A stretch of 64,000 nucleotides of DNA from Musa acuminata AAA Group (Eukaryota; Streptophyta; Magnoliopsida; Zingiberales; Musaceae), in contig NC_088347.1 of assembly GCF_036884655.1 (NCBI RefSeq), positions 17,700,001 through 17,764,000 of the forward strand, given 5' to 3'. The translations under genes were made by a program, and so were the position numbers. The notes under the pieces were generated by a model that searched no databases, was not told where the DNA came from, and saw nothing but the letters and a program-made list of their open reading frames with translations. Within the stretch, counting starts at the first letter, position 1. The number at the start of each line of letters is the position of its first letter. This document shows positions 56,201 through 64,000 of this stretch, piece by piece.

Positions 56201-59200
56201 TCATCATATCCAGGAAGCCCTTTAACAGGACAAATTGCTTCTCCAGTTGGACCTGGTAGCCCTCTTAGGCTTGGCGAGCTCCCCATGCAATTTCCTTGTG
56301 GCTTGAGACACCTAAGTGGAGGTATCATGGGATCATGGCATTCTGATCGAACTCATAAAATTGATCAACATTATTCATCCTCGCTTAGGGAGGAGTTCAA
56401 GAACAATAAAAACAGATGCTTCGAACTTGCTGACATTGCTGGTCATGTGGTTGAGTTTAGGTACACATCACTTTCATGCTTGTCTTGACTTCATATGCTT
56501 GTCCTGGTTCTTTATATTTTATCGACAAAGCAACTGGTTTTGTTGACAATACAGAGGTATAGCCACTAGTATCCTTAAATTAATACCAAAATAAAGGTGA
56601 GATCACAAGTCATAGAATAGATGCTTTAAGAATAATTATATCTGATTCTAGATTTATATACTGTAGACTAACAACTACTCATCTTTATTAAAGTTTTCAT
56701 GAGTTAAATATTCATAAGGAAATACTCGTATTCATCTATTATGTTCTGTTTGACTGCATAAGGTATTGATGCAGCGACCACTAGATATTTATATCATATC
56801 GCCTTTTGGATCTAGTCATGACTGGCAAAATAATTTTACTGTTGTATTCTGTAGCCTGAAGCATTATTATCTTAATATGATAAATGTTTGTATGGTGCCA
56901 TGATGAATATTTAAACTGTTGATACTCATCTGTTTGTCCAGTGCTGACCAGTATGGAAGCCGTTTTATACAACAGAAACTTGAAACAGCCACAAGTGAAG
57001 AAAGGAACATGGTTTTTAAAGAAATTATGCCTCATTCACTGTCTTTGACGACTGATGTTTTTGGCAATTATGTGGTACAAAAGGTATGGCGATCAGATTT
57101 TTTAGCTGCCAAGTTTAAATTAATTATCAAGCATATATGCACCTGAATAACAGGCCTTTTTTACTTTGTTTTAGCTTTTTGAGTATGGATCAATGGCTCA
57201 GCGAAGGGAATTGGCTAGCCAACTTAATGGACATGTTTTGGCTCTCAGCCTTCAAATGTATGGTTGTCGGGTAATTCAGAAGGTATTTTACTTCAAAATA
57301 TTTCATAAGTGTCTTTAGATACACCTGATTATTATGAATGTCTTTGTTTCAAGATTTGGTGTATGTCTGGTTTTTGTTGGGTGTGCCTTGATTCTGTTAT
57401 TCTATATAATTAAAGTTGGATGGTCAAGCTTTGTTCATGATGAGGAACTCTTTTAGTCACCTTTCCTCTGCTATAAATCTTAAACTTCAGAAATCCTACC
57501 ATTTTGACCATCCATAAGTTGATACAATTGTTTTTTTATGCTATTGGCCATCCATCCATAAGTCCATAAATCTTAAAACAAATTGTATTGCAAGAAGACT
57601 GTTAAGAAAAGTTCACCTGTTTGATGCTATCGGGTTCATTTTAAACTGTGACATGCCATCCCTCTGTTTATCTAATGGTTTTTGCATCACTGGATAACAA
57701 ATTTTTAAAAATAAAGGATCTAAGAATTGAAAAAACCACAAGCTGCCACTAAAACCTGATTTCATTAATCTGTATCATATTCAAGTATAATATTTAGTGT
57801 ATTAATGCTATACATTTGTGTCAATCTATCGAGGCATTCATTCTTTTGTAAACAAAGCTTTCCACTTATTTTTGTATCAAAACTATCATGTTTGTGATTT
57901 TTCTTTGTATATTGTGCATTCGTAGTAATAAGCTGCTATATCAGGGTTTTCATAACACTTCTTTATACTTTTCCAACTTTAAAAAAACTATTATGTTAGT
58001 TGGCCTTTAGCCCTTCTATATGCACTGTCTCTTACAATATATTTAATAAACAAGATTTCTGGACATTTGGTCCTTTCTTTCTGGTCAATGTTGCCTCAGG
58101 ATGTATATATGTGCATCATCCCATGTGGATACCATATAGCAAAAGTTGATTATCGAATGAATTTGACATTTAACTGAAGAAAACAAGTCATTTTATTTGA
58201 TGAACAGACATTGAATTTTGACAATTTGTTTTTGTAGTAGTTAGTCCCTATGTATTGCATTCGGAAATCAGTAATCTTTCTGCCCCTGTTTGTCTTTTAA
58301 GCCATCTAATGTCATATTGATAGTTTATCGAAGTTATTGGAAAACAACTCTTGGACCTTTGCATCAGGCCATAGGAGGTGTTGACTTGGACCAGAAGAAA
58401 AAAATAGTTTTGGAGCTTGATGGACATATCTTGCGTTGTGTACGAGACCAGAATGGGAACCATGTTATTCAGAAATGTATCGAGTGTATTCCTCAGGATG
58501 AAATTCAGTTTGTCATATCAGCCTTCTATGATCAAGTTGTGACATTATCTACTCATCCATATGGATGTCGTGTCATACAGGTTGATAGTCCTGAGATATA
58601 TTATTCTTGAAAATATAGATGCTATGTGCATTGTTGTATGTACTTCCTGCTCAATGTTTGTCTTTTGTTTCAGAGAGTATTAGAGTTCTGTGATGACCCC
58701 CAGATCCAGCAGAGCATGATGGGAGAGATTTTGCAGTCTGTTTGCTTGTTGGCCCAAGACCAGTATGGAAACTATGTTGTCCAGGTTTGTTTTTATCTGG
58801 ATCTTATCAGTTCATCTCATAAATGTCTCAGTTTCATTTTTGCTCCAAGTGTGTTGGCTCATAGCATATGGACTGTGGACCAGTAGCACTTCATAGCTTT
58901 TATGATTACAAACTAGGATAACATGTTAATTTGTTAGTTTTTTGCACTATCTCAGTGATTGATTAGGATGAAAGATCATACCTTCTGATAATTATATGGA
59001 AATTACCCCACCCCAATATACGGTCAAGTTTCTTCCTAATAATGTAATATCCCCTAGCAAATCAAGTTGATAATTGTCCAGATCTATCATGATATACATG
59101 TTTATTCATTATCTGGCTTTAATGCACATATTTATGCTTTTGATTGTGCTGTTCATAATTTAAAAGGATAACTTTCATATGTAGTATAATTTAACCACTC

Positions 59201-61271
59201 CCTTCACTACCATGCTTAAGAATCCATATGGCATTAAATGGCAAGACTGGTATTGTTCTTCACAGAAAATCCTGAAACTTGTGCTGTGTCTAGAGTATCT
59301 AGTGTCATAACAAGATGTGTTTGATCTGCTCAGCTGTTTAGTGCTTCTGATGTGACATTTGCAATCTTTGTTCTGTGTGCTTGTATTTTTTCTTTGATTG
59401 AGATTAATTTTTTGACAGCATGTATTGGAGCATGGGAAACCTCATGAGCGGTCTGCAATTGTTAAAGAGTTTGCTGGACAGATAGTTCAGATGAGTCTAC
59501 AGAAGTTTGCTTCAAATGTTGTTGAAAAGTGTCTGACTTTTGGTAGTCCTGAGGAACGTCAGATTTTGGTGAATGAGATGCTAGGATCAACTGATAAGAA
59601 TGAGCCTCTTCAGGTTTCTTTCATCATTCAAATTATTATCTGACTACAATATTATACAGTTTCTTGGATTATTAAGTTATTCCGCTATTCTGCACTGCAT
59701 TTGAGCACATGTTTTATTTCCAAATGCTGGTGCAGTATGGATTTATATTTTCTTCTTTTAAAAAAAGGTGTCAAATGTTTCACATAATTTCCTTTCTTTT
59801 GCCAGGCCAATGTATAATTTGTTTAAAAAATCTTTGGTTGGCCTCCTTTAGTTATATCCTAACTTGAATTTTTATAAAAAAAAAATATGAACATATTGAA
59901 AAGAAAGAAAAATATTATCCAATTTGACCCAAAATTACACACGACTCAATCTAGACTTTAAATGATAGCTTCCCTTGTAACCATCAGGCGACAGGAATCA
60001 ATGAGTTTCATTTTTTAAGCATCTGGAACTAAGACATCAGTGAGTTTCATTTCCTGAGCATCTGGAACACTAGTTTTTATTAAATGCAACTCTTAAAGGT
60101 TTTATGGAGTTGGAACGAATGCGTAGTCTGTGCAGAGAATTCATAATTTTCAAAAAAAATTTGATGATATAAATGTAAACTGTTCATTGATTATTGAGGT
60201 GGCTGCTTTAAGGAACCTAGTTTGGTGTATGTGTGTTGGGTGTGTTCCTGTTAAGCCTTAATGCTCTGTAGCAATTATATTGTATTTGCTAGAAACAAAA
60301 ATTGTATTGTATTTGCTTAAGATACAATTATGAGCTTCTACTATGTCCTAGTTACAATTTCCTTACCAAAATATTCTTTTAAGCTTCTAGAATAGATGTG
60401 CACTGGATCAAGATACTTGGTGTGAGGAAATGGAACCTGTGCACGAATTCATTGTCATGAAAATTGCAGTGACCACTAAGCTCATATTTCGACTCCACGA
60501 CTATGAAATATAAAATTTGGTATTAGTTTACAAGAGAGAGTTTCTTCCTGTTAAATGAGTCAAGACTTTGTTGCTTTAATTATCTTGAGGTACTTATTTA
60601 TCTTAAAATAATAGCTTCTTTGATCATTGTAATCTTTTGTGCTTATTCTTTGTTGCTTTAATTATTTTGAGGAACTTAATTAACATTTGTCTGAAAACAG
60701 ACATTCACAGGAAAATATAGCCCTTTGACCATTGTGATCTTTTGTGCTTATTCATTCCTCTCTTTGGGTGTCAGGTCATGATGAAAGATCAGTTTGCTAA
60801 CTACGTTGTACAGAAAGCACTCGAGACTTGTGATGACGATCAATGTGAGCTGATCCTCTCACGAATAAAAGTCCACTTGAATGCTTTGAAGAAATATACT
60901 TACGGAAAGCATATAGTTGCCCGTATAGAAAAACTTGTTGCAGCTGGGGGTAAGACATACTAGTCTCTTGGATTTCCTCAACTTGGTTTTGTTTACATTT
61001 CCCATACCGCTAGAACAAAGACCAAAATGAAACTCATTAAGGCATTGGAAGTTCATTTCTAGATCATTGTTCTTGAACCCTGTGCTGATTATTCTCCCTC
61101 GCTACATGGGTAACAGCACTAGTTGGTGCTTTTACAAGTTCACTACTGCATTCATGTTGCTAAAGGCTCTTCTTAATTATGTAGTTATCTTCTTTATGTT
61201 TTGCAGAAAGGAGAATTGGACTTCAGACCCAGCATGCATCATATGGCAGAAGAATGAGATTGTACAGCTAA
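53269..61271 (+). CDS. Pumilio-family RNA-binding protein (PUM1-6-like), nine coding exons
   Basis: Exons by my reading: 53269-53850, 54938-56460, 56942-57083, 57175-57282, 58368-58580, 58674-58784, 59419-59613, 60775-60949, 61207-61271; all introns GT-AG; 3114 nt, 1037 aa. The N-terminus has the plant PUM signature [14 protein letters not shown] (about 36-49) and [15 protein letters not shown] Gly/Ser-rich middle follows, then a Pumilio homology domain from about residue 675 with eight repeats. The RNA-reading triplets are SR..Q, NY..Q, CR..Q, NH..Q, CR..Q, NY..Q, SN..E, NY..Q for repeats 1-8, the classic set for 5'-UGUANAUA. Plant PUMs bind 3' UTRs in the cytoplasm and promote decay or block translation. 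Exon 9 completes [20 protein letters not shown]; reading through the last intron would stop at 60963 instead. Repeats do not interrupt the gene. Confidence 0.93.
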
Positions 61272-61900
61272 CGGAGTCTCTTGTGAGCTCGCTTCTTTCT
61301 GTTTACGTGGGCTCGTACAAGCTGGTTAAAAATGTTGCTTGTACTGAGAGTTGTACATTTCTGTAGGTGCACTATACATGATCATACTAAGGCTATGGCT
61401 CAGATTGTTAGCATATCTGATGCCCCACATAGGAATGGTTGGTTGCCTGTAAAAGGTTTTTATGGGTGTAAAGAAAGAAGTCTTAACATGACTGTACAAA
61501 TATCAGATGTGGAGAGCGGTCCAATGTTCAGGGAAGGTTGTTTCAATTTTCTTTTCTATTGGATCATCAAAATTCCTGATATACAATTTTAAATTGTATT
61601 TAAACTCTATATATCATTTATGCCAATGTCTTGGACATATCATTGTGTGATTCGTGTACAGTGCTGCAAGAATTGTCTAGATCTAGAGAATCTCTGGAAG
61701 ATGATTTGTGTTTCTATCTTCTAAGCTTTGGTTGTATGCTTATATTTTGCTGCTGTGTTTCTTCATCTGACAGTTTTTGTAGTTTTAAGGTCATGTAATC
61801 TTCAAAGTTGTTATGCACTTGTTTCCTATGTGCATGTACAATAATTGTGGTATTTCCTTTTGAAACCAGAACTTTCAGTTTGTGTTTCTACATCTACCAA
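61272..61900 (+). other. Probable 3' UTR of the Pumilio gene
   Basis: T-rich sequence typical of plant 3' UTRs. No clear AATAAA; ACAATAATTG near 61838 is a weak candidate. A UGUACAAUA word at 61835-61843 resembles a nine-base PUF site. The end is not fixed. Confidence 0.4.
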
Positions 61901-62427
61901 ATTCTATTTGCTAGGGCAGTTTTTTATTGTCTGAATAGGGAATTGATTTATATCTCAAGGTGAACTCTTTCAACAAGTCATTTGAATCTTGTAAAATTGT
62001 GTTGTGACACTCTTGACAATGCCCCTCCTCTTATGCCACTAGGTCAGTCAGTTGATGAGTCGGATTATTCGTCTCGAGTTGTACTTGTAAGTCTTTTTTT
62101 TTTTCTTTTTTTTTTATAGTGGACGCTTGGAAATGATATGTTCGAATATTACCTCTCTTATGCTCATGTGATAACGAAGGTGTGGGATTTGCCTGTAGGT
62201 GTTATCATCTCACGTTGAACTCCTCGGGATTGTGTGACTTCCTCCACATGGCAGCCATTAGGGGAAAGCCAATTTGGCTTCACTTTGTAGGAAGTCTGTG
62301 TGATATTAAGGTGGTGATGAACAATCGGCCAAGTTATGTGGAGCTGATGTCTCCTCCATGTGAGATCAATATATCGATCAAATGGAGTTGGCTCGTTGGC
62401 TATGTGGGGCTGATGTGTCCACGTGGC
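61901..62427. other. Spacer with a T-rich tract
   Basis: No gene recognised. A nearly pure T tract lies at about 62093-62116. From 62200 the sequence grades into GTGGAGCTGATGTGTCC-type text that foreshadows the 65-bp repeats. Confidence 0.4.
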
Positions 62428-62622
62428 TATATGAGGCTGATGTGTCCTTCACATGGGACCAACGTATTGGTCGTGTGGAGTCGAGTCGTCGCTATATGAG
62501 GCTGATGTGTCCTTCACATGGGACCAACGTATTGGTCGTGTGGAGTCGAGTCGTCGCTATATGAGGCTGATGTGTCCTTCACATGGGACCAACGTATTGG
62601 TCGTGTGGAGTTGACTCGTCGC
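62428..62622 (+). repeat. Three tandem 65-bp repeats
   Basis: Units at 62428-62492, 62493-62557 and 62558-62622, beginning TATATGAGGCTGATGTGTCC. The first two are identical; the third differs near its end (GTTGACTCG for GTCGAGTCG). Decayed partial units precede them at about 62335 and 62399. Because 65 is not a multiple of three, the small frames here are shifted copies of one another and not genes. Confidence 0.92.
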
Positions 62623-62662
62623 ATGACTCGCTATGTCAACCACACGGAGCAAAGGCGCCGAG

Positions 62663-62905
62663 ATGGAGTCTTCAACCATGTGGGGGTCGAAACACTTAAT
62701 GGGCTGAAGAGCATGGGTTGTCGAGGTTGGTACTGAGGTGCACGGTGGGGTTTATAAGCTGCTAGTGGGGTCTCTGCGATTGGTGGGAATTGAATTGTGT
62801 AGGACGACGTTCGACAATTGATGGAGTCTTCGACCATGCCGAGGGTCGAAACACTTAATGGGCTGAAGAGCATGAGGTGTTGAGGTTGGTACCGAGGCGC
62901 ACGGT
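62663..62905 (+). repeat. Direct repeat of about 84 bp, 158 bp apart
   Basis: ATGGAGTCTTCAACCATG at 62663 and ATGGAGTCTTCGACCATG at 62821 begin matching segments that continue through GGGTCGAAACACTTAATGGG to CGCACGGTGGG. Probably internal text of an unrecognised LTR element. Confidence 0.8.
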
Positions 62906-63046
62906 GGGCCAACGAGGTCCAATGTAGTGGTGAGCAATGCGCTAACATGGCCGGGTGTAATAGTGCGTGGTGGGCCTGACATGGCCGGGCATAGTGGCAC
63001 ATAGTGGGCCGACACGGTCGAGTATAATAGTATGCAGTGGGTTGAT

Positions 63047-64000
63047 TGTTGAATCTTGAATTTTGATGATGAAATCAATTGATAAAGTTAACGATCTATT
63101 CTACATTTTGAGTGATGTAAGACTAGCTTCAATCAAAGAAAGATAAATCGATTAAAGCAATGAAATCAAATGTTGGGCCGGAACATGTCAGGAGATTGGA
63201 CGTCGAGCTGAAGGATCTGTCGACGTGTCGGTAGAAGACTTCGTGTCATGAGTTTGGGCATCGGACCAAAAGGATCGGACATTGCGCCAAGGAGATCAGA
63301 TGTTGTGGAGGTCAACATGCTGATTGGGCAATACATCGCAAGAGAAAACGATGCAACGAAAAGATTGAACGAACCGTCGGATGAACCAATGATATGTCGG
63401 ACAACATAGTATTCTATTTGTAATCGATTGCTTCTAGATTGAAGTAGTCATGATTGTAATTGAGTTGGTTTTGGAAGGAACCCTACTAACTCAATTAGGG
63501 GCCCATTAGGCCTGAGTTGGAACTATTTTAGGCCAAGTGGAAGACCCATTCAATGACTCAATGATAGGTGAAACTGCCCATGACCTGGAAAAGTCAAGAG
63601 CACACTTTTCCAAGCTGTCAAGCGGTGGTACGATCCAAACACAAGTCTCCTAGACTGTGTCAAGCGATGGTACCGCCAGATTGGGTGGTGGTACCACCTA
63701 GTGTTAATGTTGCAGGTGATGGTACTACCTAGCACACGCGGTGGTATTACCCAACATAGGAGGTGGTACTGCCAAGACCCGGGAAACTCGAGATGAGACC
63801 TTTTTTAGCTCCATTTATGAAGCCATTTTGGGTATATAAATACCCCACCATTTCCTGTTTAATAGAATACAAAATTGAGTATAAAAAGGGGAAAATATAC
63901 TTAAGAAAAAAAGTATTGTAATCTCTCTAAAATTAGTGAGTCTCTTCCTCCTAGAGTTAGAATGTTTCTAAAGAAGGAGTGAGGTCTAAAAGAGAGAGGT
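63047..64000 (+). mobile_element. Sirevirus-like LTR, truncated by the window end
   Basis: Begins TGTTGAATCTTGAATTTTG and follows the C-type LTR: GGGCCGGAACATGTCAG, palindrome motifs at about 63620-63780, TATATAAATA near 63832. The rest lies beyond the window. Whether it is solo or part of an element cannot be told. Confidence 0.82.

Noticed and set aside
62182..62736. Overlapping open frames with repeated peptides such as RLMCPSHGTNVLVVWS
   Set aside because: They are the 65-bp tandem repeats read in three frames; there are no start context, splice sites or homologues that I recognise.

Overview
This is nuclear DNA of a flowering plant. The evidence is an intronless GRAS regulator of the LISCL subfamily, a nine-exon Pumilio gene with GT-AG introns, two plant-type tRNA-Asp genes, and about 40 kb of nested Ty1/copia LTR retrotransposons that prime from initiator-Met tRNA. 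The GC-rich gene 5' ends and the abundance of Sirevirus-like elements fit a monocot, perhaps Zingiberales (banana or ensete relatives). That placement is an impression from style, not a result of comparison.

Layout. 1-1.1 kb: reverse-strand LTR fragments. 2.1-2.5 kb: a duplicated scrap of a gene's last exon. 3.4-6.5 kb: the GRAS gene (803 aa from 3794). 6.85-10.4 kb: a decayed LINE on the minus strand with internal duplications, plus a LINE endonuclease scrap on the plus strand. 10.4-29.6 kb: a three-level nest. An old copia element (D) carries element A inside its gag gene, and A carries element B inside its 3' LTR. 29.6-36.2 kb: element C, with two LTRs but with protease and integrase deleted so that gag runs into reverse transcriptase. 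36.2-40.9 kb: a minus-strand copia remnant (E). 40.9-49.7 kb: a pile of LTR fragments holding a 4.58-kb non-coding LTR element and a complete solo LTR. 51.7-52.0 kb: a tandem pair of tRNA-Asp genes. 53.2-61.9 kb: the Pumilio gene (1037 aa by my splice model). 62.4-63.0 kb: local tandem repeats. 63.0-64.0 kb: the start of another Sirevirus-like LTR.

Only four genes look functional: GRAS, Pumilio and the two tRNAs. The GRAS protein is a probable nuclear transcriptional co-regulator. The Pumilio protein is a cytoplasmic mRNA-binding repressor whose eight repeats keep the residues that read UGUANAUA. Nothing suggests that they act together.

The most unusual material is a family of gag-only Sirevirus-like elements (A and B). 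Both have lost pol and the gag zinc knuckle, yet both kept LTRs, PPT and a long AT-rich tail full of PPT-like motifs. All members of the wider LTR family carry a cluster of GGCGGTGGYACCGCC-type palindromes just upstream of a TATA box. I found no CRISPR, toxin, phage or other new defence-like system, and most of the window is ordinary plant repeat. All boundaries were read by eye; percent identities and family assignments have not been computed.
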